Assembly: GCF_003797945.1 (NCBI RefSeq)
Contig: NZ_RKKU01000005.1
Span: forward strand, 124,001-188,000
Origin: Pseudomonas neustonica
GTDB taxonomy: Bacteria; Pseudomonadota; Gammaproteobacteria; Pseudomonadales; Pseudomonadaceae
Direction: 5' to 3'
DNA: 64,000 bases
Shown: positions 54,482 through 62,958 of the stretch, piece after piece
How positions within the stretch are numbered: the stretch's first letter is position 1
Layout: every line of letters starts with the position of its first letter
Position numbers and translations under genes: made by a program
Notes under the pieces: generated by a model
Databases searched by the model: none
What the model saw: the letters and a program-made list of their open reading frames with translations, nothing else
What the model was told of the DNA's origin: nothing

Positions 54482-54734
54482 GGCTATTCCTCTTCACGGA
54501 AGACGAGAACCGTACACCAGGGCGGCGTTATGACAGAGGAGCGTCATCTTGACTCAGGAGTCTGATCCAGGAGGTTCTCTCGGCCCGGAAATTCCCTGCT
54601 ATTCATAAAGCACGTTCTGTACCAGTTGGCGGATTGGTAGCCTGGCCTGGCAATCTGTTCAACCCAAGCGCCATCGCGTGTGCAATCAGAGTGCAGCGAT
54701 GCGCCAAATCGTCGCAATCCAGTGCATAAATTTC

Positions 54735-54750
54735 CTGACCAATTGATCGA
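54735..54750. promoter_or_regulatory. RutR-like operator, site H
   Basis: CTGACCA-AT-TGATCGA, 30 bases before the -24 box, the only site clearly upstream of its sigma-54 promoter. Confidence 0.55.
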
Positions 54751-54779
54751 GAAATCGAAAAACGGCGGTTCTAGCCATG

Positions 54780-54795
54780 TGGCACGCTGCTTGCT
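54780..54795 (+). promoter_or_regulatory. Sigma-54 promoter of solute-binding protein 3 operon
   Basis: TGGCACGCTGCTTGCT, consensus match with GG-N10-GC spacing. Confidence 0.85.
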
Positions 54796-54807
54796 CTCCA
54801 GTAAATA

Positions 54808-54823
54808 TTGAATAAATGGTCAG
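54808..54823. promoter_or_regulatory. RutR-like operator, site I
   Basis: TTGAATA-AA-TGGTCAG, beginning 14 bases after the -12 GC. Confidence 0.7.
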
Positions 54824-54849
54824 TAAATAAAATCCTCTGGAGTGTGAAT

Positions 54850-55872
54850 ATGCACGATACACGTAACCCTCTGATGTCTTCGGCCAAGCGCAATCTGTCC
54901 GTGCTGGCCGGTTCGCTGGCGGTAGCTGGCACCCTTGCTTCGCCTGTCATGGCGGCGGATCTGGATGAAGTGGTATTCGGCACCAACTGGTTCGCCCAGG
55001 CCGAGCACGGCGGTTTTTACCAAGCCAAAGCGACCGGTATTTACGAGAAGTACGGTCTGGATGTCTCCATCGAGATGGGCGGTCCGCAGGTTAACGGCAT
55101 GCAGTTGCTGGTCGCTGGCAAGCGCGATTTCTCCATGGGTTATCCGATTGGCAACATCAAGGCCGTAGAAGAAGGCTTGCCGGTGAAAACCGTTGCTGCT
55201 GCCTTTCAGGGCGACCCGCAGGCACTGATCGCGCATTCCAACATCAAATCGCTCGAGCAGATCAAGGAAGAAGGCCTGCCGGTCTACATTGCTGCCTTCG
55301 CGCACACCACCTTCTGGCCCTGGCTGAAAACCAAATACGGCTATACCGATGACATGATTCGGCCCTACACCTTCAGCGTTGCGCCCTTCTTGGCTGATGA
55401 CAGCATAGTGCAGCAGGGTTACCTGTCCTCCGAGCCTTTTGCGATGGAGAAAGCGGGCGTGAATCCCTCGGTATTCCTGCTGGCTGACTACGGCTACCCC
55501 GCCTATGCCACCACCATCGAAACCACAGACAAGATGATCGACGAAGATCCTGACCTGGTGCGCCGCTTTGTCCAGGCGAGTATGGAAGGGTGGACCAGCT
55601 ATCTGCAGAACCCGGCGCCCGGCAATGCGCTGATTCAGGAAGCCAACCCGGAAATGACCGATGAGCAGATCGCCTACGGCATCGAGAAAATGAAGGCCTA
55701 CGGCCTGGTCACCGGCGGCGACGCAGCGGCAGGCGGTATCGGCGTGATGACAGATGCCCGCTGGGAGAAGATTCACGACTTCATGCTGACGGCCGGCCTG
55801 GTCGACGAAGACCTCGATATCCATGACGTCTACAGCCTGGATTATCTGCCCAAGGAACCCGTTCTGCCTTAA
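54850..55872 (+). CDS. NMT1/THI5-type ABC solute-binding protein 3
   Basis: A 340-residue exported binding protein (signal ending about residue 35, PVMA), FGTNWFAQAEHGGFYQAKATG and GGPQVNGMQLLVAGKRDFSM, paralogue of proteins 1 and 2. TGGAG at 54838-54842 selects 54850 over the 54808 frame opening. First gene of an operon with its own ATPase, permease and DMT transporter. Confidence 0.88.
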   Translation: MHDTRNPLMSSAKRNLSVLAGSLAVAGTLASPVMAADLDEVVFGTNWFAQAEHGGFYQAKATGIYEKYGLDVSIEMGGPQVNGMQLLVAGKRDFSMGYPIGNIKAVEEGLPVKTVAAAFQGDPQALIAHSNIKSLEQIKEEGLPVYIAAFAHTTFWPWLKTKYGYTDDMIRPYTFSVAPFLADDSIVQQGYLSSEPFAMEKAGVNPSVFLLADYGYPAYATTIETTDKMIDEDPDLVRRFVQASMEGWTSYLQNPAPGNALIQEANPEMTDEQIAYGIEKMKAYGLVTGGDAAAGGIGVMTDARWEKIHDFMLTAGLVDEDLDIHDVYSLDYLPKEPVLP

Positions 55873-55955
55873 ACGCTGAACCGGCAACCGCCATTCGTCG
55901 AACCCTTAAAGAACCAGGGTAGCCCGCGCCAAGCGGCTACCCACGGGAGCAAAAG

Positions 55956-56831
55956 ATGACCTCTTCCAGAGTCACCCCCCTAAAACCTGCCGCAGCCGAT
56001 CCGGCTGGGGAGCCCACCGTAAAGGCAGGCGCGACCAACGGCCGTCCGGTACTGCAGGTTGAAGGTGTGAACAAGATCTACGCCAATGGCACTGTCGCGC
56101 TAAAGGGCGCCGACCTGACCGTGCGCCAGGGCGAATTCGTCAGTCTGCTGGGGCCATCCGGCTGTGGCAAGAGCACCTTGCTGCGCATCATGGCCGGGCT
56201 CGGCGACGTTACCAGCGGCACTATCAAGTTCTGGGAGCAGGACTACGGCGTGGTGGGCGACAAGGGTCGAAAACTGGCCTTTGTATTCCAGAACGCCACG
56301 CTCATGCCTTGGGCAAGGGTGCGCAAAAACGTGCGACTGCCGCTGGATCTGGAGCACCAGAGCGGCCCTGAAACCGAGCAGAAGATTGACCAGGCTCTGG
56401 CGATGGTCGGCCTCAGCGGTTTCGATAACTCATTCCCGCGCGAGCTATCCGGCGGCATGCAGATGCGTGCCTCGATTGCCCGCGCCATGGTCACCGAGCC
56501 AAACCTGTTGCTGATGGATGAACCCTTCGGCGCACTGGACGAGATGACCCGTAACAAGCTCAACGATGACGTGCTCAAGCTTTGGCAAAAGAATGGCTGG
56601 ACCATTGTTTTCGTCACCCACAGTGTCTACGAGGCGGTATACCTGTCCAGCCGCGTAGTGGTGATGGCCGCGCGCCCCGGCCGTATCGTCGATGACATCA
56701 AGATCGATCAACCCTTCCCACGCAACGCCGATTTCCGCGTGTCGACCGAGTTTGCCGGCTACTGCCGCCAGGTGTCGCAGGCACTGGAGCGGGCGAGTGC
56801 CATGGGTGCGGATCAGGAGCAACGCGCATGA
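55956..56831 (+). CDS. ABC transporter ATPase (NrtD/SsuB/TauB-type)
   Basis: A 291-residue ATPase with Walker A GPSGCGKST at residues 66-74, signature LSGGMQMRASIARA and Walker B LLLMDEPFGALDE. It has a roughly 30-residue N-terminal extension. ATGA overlap with the permease at 56828. Energises uptake with binding protein 3 and probably 1 and 2. Confidence 0.93.
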   Translation: MTSSRVTPLKPAAADPAGEPTVKAGATNGRPVLQVEGVNKIYANGTVALKGADLTVRQGEFVSLLGPSGCGKSTLLRIMAGLGDVTSGTIKFWEQDYGVVGDKGRKLAFVFQNATLMPWARVRKNVRLPLDLEHQSGPETEQKIDQALAMVGLSGFDNSFPRELSGGMQMRASIARAMVTEPNLLLMDEPFGALDEMTRNKLNDDVLKLWQKNGWTIVFVTHSVYEAVYLSSRVVVMAARPGRIVDDIKIDQPFPRNADFRVSTEFAGYCRQVSQALERASAMGADQEQRA

Positions 56832-57628
56832 AGCCGCTGATTCAAAACGAACAGTTCGTTAAAATCGCCGCCCCGCTGTTGGTGGGCATTCTGTTTTTGC
56901 TGTTCTGGCAGATCGCCGTGGTCGCCTATGAGATGCCCAAGTACATACTGCCCGGGCCAATCGAGATCATGAAATCGCTGATCACCGACTGGAAAACCCT
57001 GCTCAATGCGTTGTTGATGACACTGAAGATCACCCTGCTGGCCTTCGTCATTGCCGTGGTGTTGGGCGTCGCGGCATCGCTGCTGTTCATCCAGAGCAAA
57101 TGGATTGAGCTGAGCCTGTTTCCCTACGCAGTCTTGCTACAGGTCACGCCGGTGGTGGCTATCGCGCCCTTGATCATCATCTGGGTAGACGACACCACCT
57201 GGGCGCTGACAGTGTGCGCGGTGATCATCGCCATCTTCCCGATCATCTCCAACACCACCCTGGGCCTGCGCAGCGTTGATCCCAACCTGCTCAGCATGTT
57301 CCGTATGTACCGCACCAGCCGCTGGCAGGAGTTGCTGCGCCTGCGTATCCCCGGCGCGCTACCTTACTTCTTTGGTGGCCTGCGCATCAGTTGCGGTCTG
57401 GCGCTGATTGGCGCCGTGGTGGCAGAGTTTGTGGCGGGCACCGGCGGTGCCAAGGCTGGCCTGGCGTATCTCATCATGCAGTCCGGCTACAACTTGCAGA
57501 TTCCGCGCATGTTTGCCGCTCTGGTGTTGATCACCCTGACCGGTATCGCGCTGTTTGGAATCATGGTCTGGTTATCGGACCGGGCGCTGCGTAACTGGCA
57601 CGAGAGCGCGCTGGAAGTAGAACATTGA
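56828..57628 (+). CDS. ABC transporter permease
   Basis: A 266-residue inner-membrane permease of the nitrate/taurine/pyrimidine class, about six helices, with the EAA-like loop ELLRLRIPGALPYFFGGLRI. Its stop overlaps the TTG start of the DMT gene. Confidence 0.92.
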   Translation: MKPLIQNEQFVKIAAPLLVGILFLLFWQIAVVAYEMPKYILPGPIEIMKSLITDWKTLLNALLMTLKITLLAFVIAVVLGVAASLLFIQSKWIELSLFPYAVLLQVTPVVAIAPLIIIWVDDTTWALTVCAVIIAIFPIISNTTLGLRSVDPNLLSMFRMYRTSRWQELLRLRIPGALPYFFGGLRISCGLALIGAVVAEFVAGTGGAKAGLAYLIMQSGYNLQIPRMFAALVLITLTGIALFGIMVWLSDRALRNWHESALEVEH

Positions 57629-58575
57629 GTCGCAGCAACCCCGCCTCGCACACTTACGCTTGGGGGCTGGGTTACCTGCTGCTCGGATTCACCGCGCTGG
57701 CCTGGGGGCTGAACTTCCCGATTCTGAAACTGGGTCTGGAGAACAGCCCGCCGCTGCTATTTACCAGCATGCGCATGGCGCTGGGCGCCATCACCATGTT
57801 CAGCATCGCCGCCGCGATGGGCGTTTTACGCCTGCCACCGCGCGCCGACTGGCCAGTGCTTTTCTCAGTCGGCATTTTGCAAAACATGGCGTTTATCTCC
57901 CTGGTCACCCTCGGCCTGCAATATCTGCCTGCCGGGCGCGCCGCGATTCTCGCCTATACCACGCCCATCTGGGTGGTACCGGCTGCCGCCCTGTTTCTCG
58001 GCGAGCGCTTTACCCTGCCACGCGCGGTGGGCGTTGGCTTGGGGTTGAGTGGGCTGCTCACGGTGTTCAACCCGCTATCGATCGGTTGGGACAATCCTGA
58101 TGTGTTCGTGGGCGGCGGCCTGATCATGCTCGCCACCCTGATCTGGACGGTCGGTCTGGTGCATGTGCGCAAGCACCACTGGCAGGGTGATGTAATGGCG
58201 CTGATTCCGTGGCAGGTATTGATGTCGGTGCTGGTCCTGACGCCCATCGCGCTCTATTTTGAAGATCCTGCCGAGATCATTTGGCAGCCAGCCTTTGCCT
58301 GGCAGTTGCTCTTCAGCGGCGCAGTCGCGTCAGGGCTGTGCGTTGCTGCACAGGTCGCGGCGATCCGTTCGCTGCCGGCCGTAAGTCTCTCTCTCAGCTC
58401 TGCCGCCGTGCCTGCTGTCGGGCTAATTACGGCCAGCCTGTTTCTGCACGAACAACCCACCCGTACCGACCTCAGTGGCTTCGCGCTGATCGCTGCCGGC
58501 ATTCTGATCGTGGGTCTGGCTGACCGCCGCCAGGCATTACGCACTCGGCGAGCGGCACAGTCCTCCAGCAGCTGA
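57625..58575 (+). CDS. EamA/DMT-superfamily transporter
   Basis: A 316-residue ten-helix transporter with two EamA domains (FTALAWGLNFPILKLGLENS and the second repeat after about residue 160). A TTG start overlapping the permease stop (TTGA), with GGAAG before it, is preferred; no ATG lies before the first helix. Being in the import operon, it may export a product or import a second form of the substrate; unknown. Confidence 0.88.
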   Translation: MSRSNPASHTYAWGLGYLLLGFTALAWGLNFPILKLGLENSPPLLFTSMRMALGAITMFSIAAAMGVLRLPPRADWPVLFSVGILQNMAFISLVTLGLQYLPAGRAAILAYTTPIWVVPAAALFLGERFTLPRAVGVGLGLSGLLTVFNPLSIGWDNPDVFVGGGLIMLATLIWTVGLVHVRKHHWQGDVMALIPWQVLMSVLVLTPIALYFEDPAEIIWQPAFAWQLLFSGAVASGLCVAAQVAAIRSLPAVSLSLSSAAVPAVGLITASLFLHEQPTRTDLSGFALIAAGILIVGLADRRQALRTRRAAQSSSS

Positions 58576-58757
58576 ACGGCTGATGGCCTACCCAGCGCGA
58601 CGCGCTTTGGTCGCGCCCCGCGTCTGTGCGCCGCACCAATAAAGCGCACAGACGCTTCACAACGTGGGTCCTGCCACTCACATCCCTGGTTGACTGCCGT
58701 CTGGCACACCCCCGCTTTACGCGCCCTGCAGCGAATTGCGCAGCAAAAAATACAAGC

Positions 58758-58773
58758 TGGCCCGCATATTGCT
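58758..58773 (+). promoter_or_regulatory. Sigma-54 promoter of solute-binding protein 4 operon
   Basis: TGGCCCGCATATTGCT with GG-N10-GC; one mismatch to the -24 consensus. Operator J starts 17 bases after GC. Confidence 0.7.
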
Positions 58774-58788
58774 CCTGATCACTAAAAC

Positions 58789-58804
58789 CTGCCCAAGTGG
58801 TCAG
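58789..58804. promoter_or_regulatory. RutR-like operator, site J
   Basis: CTGCCCA-AG-TGGTCAG, with a perfect right half-site. Confidence 0.65.
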
Positions 58805-58840
58805 GTTATAAACCAGACACACTATCCTTGGAGAAAGACT

Positions 58841-59836
58841 ATGTTAAAGAAAGCGTCCGGCGTTCTGGCGATGGTCATCGCCATGTCTGCCAGCGGGATT
58901 GCAGCGGCAGCCGATGAAGTAACCTACCAACTCGACTGGCTGCCAGGCGGTGATAAAGCGCCAGTGTATACCGGCATCCAGCAGGGCTTCTTTGCCGATG
59001 AAGGCCTGGAAGTCAGCGTCGCCAGCGGTCGCGGCTCCACCGACGCCATCACCAAGATCGCCACCGGCCAGGCGGATATCGGCAGCGCCGACATTGGTGC
59101 ATTGATGGCAGCCCGCGCGCAGGACGACGTACCGGTCAGCGCGGTTTACATGATCTTCAACCAGGGCCCACATGCCTTCTTTGCACTGAGCGACAGCGGC
59201 ATCAATAACTTCAGTGATATCGCTGGCAAGAAGGTGGCTACCTCACCGTTCACCTCCTCCAACGCCTTCCTGCCATTGGTGCTGGAAGCCAATGACCTGC
59301 CCGCTGATGCCGTGTCTCTGACCAAGTCCGATCCCGGCGCACTCGGCCCCATGCTGGTGACCGGCAACACCGACGCCATCATCGCCTGGGTCACCAATAT
59401 CGCCCTGTTCAAGCAGCAGGCCGCGAGTGCGGGTAAGGATATCAACGTCATTCGCTGGTCAGACGCCGGTCTGTCGCTCTATAGCTCCGCCGTGGTTGCC
59501 AGCGACAGCTTCCTCAGCGAGCGTCCGGATGTGGCCAAGCGCTTCATGCGTGCCTTCGACAAATCCCTGCGCTTCACCAACGAGCATCCGGATCTGGCTG
59601 CTGCCGATCTGCACACCATGGTGCCGGAAGTGGATGCAGCAGTGGCCACCGCACAGATTGGCGACTCCATGCCACTGAGCTTCAACGAGACCAGCGAAGC
59701 CGACGGTCTGGGCACCATGACACCTGAGCGTATCGCTACAACCTGGGAGTGGGTGGCCAAGGCCAACGAGCTGAGCGCTGACGCACTGGACCCGGAAAGC
59801 ATCGTTAACCGCGACTTCATGCCGGCAGCGGAGTAA
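58841..59836 (+). CDS. NMT1/SsuA-type ABC solute-binding protein 4
   Basis: A 331-residue exported binding protein (signal ending about residue 23). YQLDWLPGGDKAPVYTGIQQ and ATGQADIGSADIGALMAAR place it in a different subgroup from binding proteins 1-3, nearer the nitrate/sulfonate/pyrimidine set. GGAGA before the 58841 start; the frame opens at 58736. It begins a complete ABC operon with the ATPase and permease that follow. Confidence 0.9.
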   Translation: MLKKASGVLAMVIAMSASGIAAAADEVTYQLDWLPGGDKAPVYTGIQQGFFADEGLEVSVASGRGSTDAITKIATGQADIGSADIGALMAARAQDDVPVSAVYMIFNQGPHAFFALSDSGINNFSDIAGKKVATSPFTSSNAFLPLVLEANDLPADAVSLTKSDPGALGPMLVTGNTDAIIAWVTNIALFKQQAASAGKDINVIRWSDAGLSLYSSAVVASDSFLSERPDVAKRFMRAFDKSLRFTNEHPDLAAADLHTMVPEVDAAVATAQIGDSMPLSFNETSEADGLGTMTPERIATTWEWVAKANELSADALDPESIVNRDFMPAAE

Positions 59837-59839
59837 GTC

Positions 59840-60625
59840 ATGGAGCACAAAAGCGAACGCGCTTTCGTGCGCATGACGGGTGTGGGACATCGCTACGATC
59901 CCACGCCCGGCAGCCCGATGGCGGTGCAGAACATTGACCTCGACATCAACCGCCACGAATTTGTGGCGGTGGTAGGGCCCTCCGGTTGCGGCAAGTCCAC
60001 CTTGCTGCGTATGGTCTCGGGCCTGCTGGTGCCGAGCGAAGGTGACGTCAGCGTATTTGGCAAAAAGGTGAACGGCCCCCGTGACGACGTTGGCATCGTG
60101 TTTCAAAAGCCGACCCTATTGCCCTGGCTGAGCGTTCGCAAAAATGTGCTCTTTCCGCTCAAGCACAAGTTCGGCCGCTACGGCGCGCAGGACGAGAAAC
60201 GCGCTAACGAGCTATTGGCGATGGCCGGATTAGAGGCCTTCGCCGACAAGATGCCGGACGAACTATCCGGCGGTATGCAGCAGCGTGTGGGTATTGTGCG
60301 CGCGCTGTTGCTCAATCCCGACATCCTGCTGATGGACGAACCCTTCTCCGCGCTGGATGCAATGACCCGAGAGCAGATTGGTTTCGATCTGCTGAAAATA
60401 TGGGATGAACAACCGAAGACGGTGCTGTTCATTACCCACTCGATTTCCGAAGCCGTGCTGCTCGCCGACCGCGTCCTGGTCATGAGCAAGCGACCCGGTA
60501 GCGTGCTCGACCTGATCGACATCGATCTGCCACGACCGCGCAATACCCAAACCATCAATAATCCCCGCTTCAGCGAGCTGACTGACCGCATAAGGAATCA
60601 TATCTATGAGCCAGACGCCCACTGA
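59840..60625 (+). CDS. ABC transporter ATPase
   Basis: A 261-residue ATPase with Walker A GPSGCGKST (46-54), signature LSGGMQQRVGIVRA, Walker B LLMDEPFSALDA and H-loop ITHSISEA. It starts 3 bases after the binding-protein stop and overlaps the permease by 20 bases. Confidence 0.93.
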   Translation: MEHKSERAFVRMTGVGHRYDPTPGSPMAVQNIDLDINRHEFVAVVGPSGCGKSTLLRMVSGLLVPSEGDVSVFGKKVNGPRDDVGIVFQKPTLLPWLSVRKNVLFPLKHKFGRYGAQDEKRANELLAMAGLEAFADKMPDELSGGMQQRVGIVRALLLNPDILLMDEPFSALDAMTREQIGFDLLKIWDEQPKTVLFITHSISEAVLLADRVLVMSKRPGSVLDLIDIDLPRPRNTQTINNPRFSELTDRIRNHIYEPDAH

Positions 60626-61397
60626 GGCCGCAGCGCGCCGTGCGCTGTTATTGAATCTATCGCCCTGGTTGTTTTTCGTTGGCCTGATCGTGTTGTGGGA
60701 ACTGGTCTGCCGAGTATTCTCGCTGCCCAATTACGTGCTGCCAGCACCGACGGCCATCTTCAGCGCCTTTTTTGATGTTGAGTTCAGCCGCTGGATGATG
60801 CACCTGTGGGCGACCCTGCGCGTGGCACTGATGGGTTTTGCGCTCTCGATCGTGATCAGCATTCCGCTGGCCATTGCAATGATGCGCTCAGAGTTTCTGT
60901 CGCGCACGCTCTACCCCCTGCTGGTGGTAATCCAGTCAACACCGGTGGTCGCAGTCGCCCCGCTGATCATCGTCATGATGGGTTCGGACGACCCCTCTCG
61001 CGTGCTGATTACCTGCCTGCTGACCTTCTTCCCGCTGGTAGTCTCCACCGCGACCGGGATCAACGAAACGCCCGAAGAGCTGATTGAACTGAGCCGCTCG
61101 CTGGATGCGCCCCTGCGCCGTGAAACCTGGCAGATTCGGATTCCCTACGCCATTCCGCATATTTTCAGCGGCCTCAAGGTGGCTATTACCCTGGCGATCA
61201 TCGGCGCGGTGGTGGCCGAGTTTGTCGCCGCCGAAGAAGGCCTCGGCTACTTCATCCAGTTCTCTACCTCCTTCTTCAAGATTCCACAGGCCTTTGCTGG
61301 CTTGTTCTTCCTTGCCGCCGTCAGCCTGCTGCTGTTCAAGTCGGTGCAATGGACCCAGCAGATCTTCTTCGCCTGGAGCCTGCCGAAGAAAAAATAA
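60606..61397 (+). CDS. ABC transporter permease
   Basis: A 263-residue permease of the same family as 56828. About six helices and the EAA-like loop TWQIRIPYAIPHIFSGLKVA. Completes the import system of binding protein 4. Confidence 0.92.
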   Translation: MSQTPTEAAARRALLLNLSPWLFFVGLIVLWELVCRVFSLPNYVLPAPTAIFSAFFDVEFSRWMMHLWATLRVALMGFALSIVISIPLAIAMMRSEFLSRTLYPLLVVIQSTPVVAVAPLIIVMMGSDDPSRVLITCLLTFFPLVVSTATGINETPEELIELSRSLDAPLRRETWQIRIPYAIPHIFSGLKVAITLAIIGAVVAEFVAAEEGLGYFIQFSTSFFKIPQAFAGLFFLAAVSLLLFKSVQWTQQIFFAWSLPKKK

Positions 61398-61455
61398 CCC
61401 ACTACCGGCGGCCACTGCGCCGCCTGAACCGGCCAGAGTTAAAAGGATTATCTTT

Positions 61456-61938
61456 GTGAGTCATACCGAACGCGACACCCAGTTTTTGCGCGAAAGTTTC
61501 CGCCTGGCAGAACAAGCCGCCCAGCAGGGCATCCATCCCTTTGCCGCCATCCTCGTCGATGCCGACGGCAAGGTGTTGATGGAGCAGCTCAACGCCTTTC
61601 TGCCGGAGCATGACATGACCGGCCACGCCGAACGCGTGCTGATGACCCGCGCCAACACTACCTACTCGCCAGAGATTCTGGCCGGTAGCACCATGTATAC
61701 CTCGGCCGAACCTTGCGCCATGTGCGCGGGTGCCGTGTATTGGGCCGGGGTCGGGCGCGTGGTGTATGGCGCCAGCGAAAAGCGCTTGAAAGAACTCACC
61801 GGCAACCATCCGGAAAATCCGACACTGGATTTGCCGTGCCGTACGGTGTTTGCCGCCGGTCAACGCAAGGTCGAAGTGGTTGGCCCATTGCTGGAAGAAG
61901 AGTCCGCGCAGGTACACGTCAAGTTCTGGCAAGCCTGA
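61456..61938 (+). CDS. Nucleoside/guanine deaminase (CDA fold)
   Basis: A 160-residue cytidine-deaminase-fold enzyme: zinc His and catalytic Glu in H58-A-E60 and the PC-x2-C pair at 87/90 (PCAMCAGA). Length and ILVDADGKVL/PFAAIL match small bacterial guanine deaminases, but relatives deaminate other bases. A GTG start at 61456 after AAAGGAT is preferred; the longer frame runs into the permease. 58 bases after the permease, probably same operon. A second, unrelated guanine-deaminase type besides guaD. Confidence 0.83.
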   Translation: MSHTERDTQFLRESFRLAEQAAQQGIHPFAAILVDADGKVLMEQLNAFLPEHDMTGHAERVLMTRANTTYSPEILAGSTMYTSAEPCAMCAGAVYWAGVGRVVYGASEKRLKELTGNHPENPTLDLPCRTVFAAGQRKVEVVGPLLEEESAQVHVKFWQA

Positions 61939-62004
61939 TCTGCGCGGCGGGCGTTTAGCTGACTACTTCACGCTCGCCATCGGCCAGCGCGCAAACGGTT
62001 TAGC

Positions 62005-62052
62005 AGGCGTAGAGGCGTAGAGGCGTAGAGGCGTAGAGGCGTAGAGGCGTCA
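62005..62052 (+). repeat. 8-bp tandem repeat (AGGCGTAG)
   Basis: Five perfect octamers and a partial sixth (AGGCGTCA), in the 255-base gap before the globin gene. A simple direct repeat without spacers. Confidence 0.9.
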
Positions 62053-62193
62053 AGCTTGCGCCTTCTGGCTTATCTCTGAGAGCTAATCGGACTAAGGTTT
62101 TTTTGCACCATCGCAGTGCGCAGTCTTACAAACTGGTAAGATTGCGCTCCGCAAAAATATGGCCGCCTCAGGCCCCAGCATGACAGGCACCCG

Positions 62194-62586
62194 ATGAGTT
62201 CCGCTGATACCGTAATGCAAAGCTATGGACGCTGCTGTGCAGTAAGCGTCTTTTTCGATGACTTCTACCGTACCTTTCTCAGCTCGTCGCCTGATGTCGC
62301 GGCCAAGTTCAAGAACACCGATATGCCGGCACAGAAGCTACTGTTGCGCCAGGGCATCCTCAATCTGGTGCTATTTGCACGCGGTCTACCGCCAACCAAA
62401 CTGCAGGCGCTGGCCAAGTCGCACTCACGCGAGAAGATGAATATTGAGCCGCACCTCTATCACTACTGGATAGAGGCGCTGATCAGCACTATTAGTCAGC
62501 ACGACCGTGATTGCAACGATGGCACCATCAAGGCCTGGCGTGAGGTTTTGGGCAAGGGCATCGAGATCATGCAGGCGGGCTACTAG
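62194..62586 (+). CDS. Globin-family protein
   Basis: A 130-residue single-domain globin. SVFFDDFYRTFLSSSPDVAAKF is the A-C helix region, LARG-type turn and LAKSHSREKMNIEPHLYHYWIE holds a likely proximal His. Similar small globins act in NO/O2 sensing or detoxification. Not part of the purine operons, and no operator was seen before it. Confidence 0.8.
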   Translation: MSSADTVMQSYGRCCAVSVFFDDFYRTFLSSSPDVAAKFKNTDMPAQKLLLRQGILNLVLFARGLPPTKLQALAKSHSREKMNIEPHLYHYWIEALISTISQHDRDCNDGTIKAWREVLGKGIEIMQAGY

Positions 62587-62595
62587 GCAGCAGCC

Positions 62596-62958
62596 CTAGT
62601 TTGCTGGTGCACTGACGCGCACCAGCAACAACCGATACCCGCCGCTGAAACCGCCCAGATTGAGTATATCGCCTGGGCGAGCCGCCAGCAGGCGGGCGCC
62701 CAGAGGCGAAAAGATCGACACCTGCGCATCAGCGCTGCAGCTGCGCTCGCCAAGTCGCAGCTCGATCAAATCCTGGGTATTCATATCCAGCAGCAATAAG
62801 TCGCTGCCCACGCGTGCGCGCAGCGTCACCAGATCACGCTCCAGCAACTCCAGCTTGCCAATCACACTGGCCAACTCGCTTGGCCCCGTTTTGTTCCAGG
62901 CAGTGCTGTGCTGCGCCAGGCTGCGTAATGGCTGCTTCACATCGACAATAGACGACAT
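62596..62958 (-). CDS. GreA/Rnk-type protein
   Basis: A 120-residue protein with a short N-terminal helical part (SELASVIGKLELLERDLVTL) and the C-terminal FKBP-like GreA/GreB domain motif VSIFSPLGARLLAARPGDIL, as in nucleoside-diphosphate-kinase regulator Rnk. The frame opens at 62985, but 62958 gives the expected start. Likely binds RNA polymerase or its secondary channel; inferred. Confidence 0.75.
   Translation of the reverse strand: MSSIVDVKQPLRSLAQHSTAWNKTGPSELASVIGKLELLERDLVTLRARVGSDLLLLDMNTQDLIELRLGERSCSADAQVSIFSPLGARLLAARPGDILNLGGFSGGYRLLLVRVSAPAN

Larger units (their letters stand above)
54482..54849. other. Divergent regulatory region before solute-binding protein 3
   Basis: 368 bases with two operators (54735-54750, 54808-54823) around the sigma-54 promoter 54780-54795. 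The left 200 bases show no gene; GTGCAATCAGAGTGCAG at about 54679-54695 is a possible enhancer-like element. Confidence 0.6.

Noticed and set aside
54680-54720. Leftward sigma-54-like TGGCGCATCGCTGCA before the 54481 amidohydrolase
   Set aside because: GG and GC are 9 rather than 10 bases apart, and the -12 box is poor.
62005-62052. Possible CRISPR array
   Set aside because: Units are 8 bp with no spacers, and there are no cas genes.
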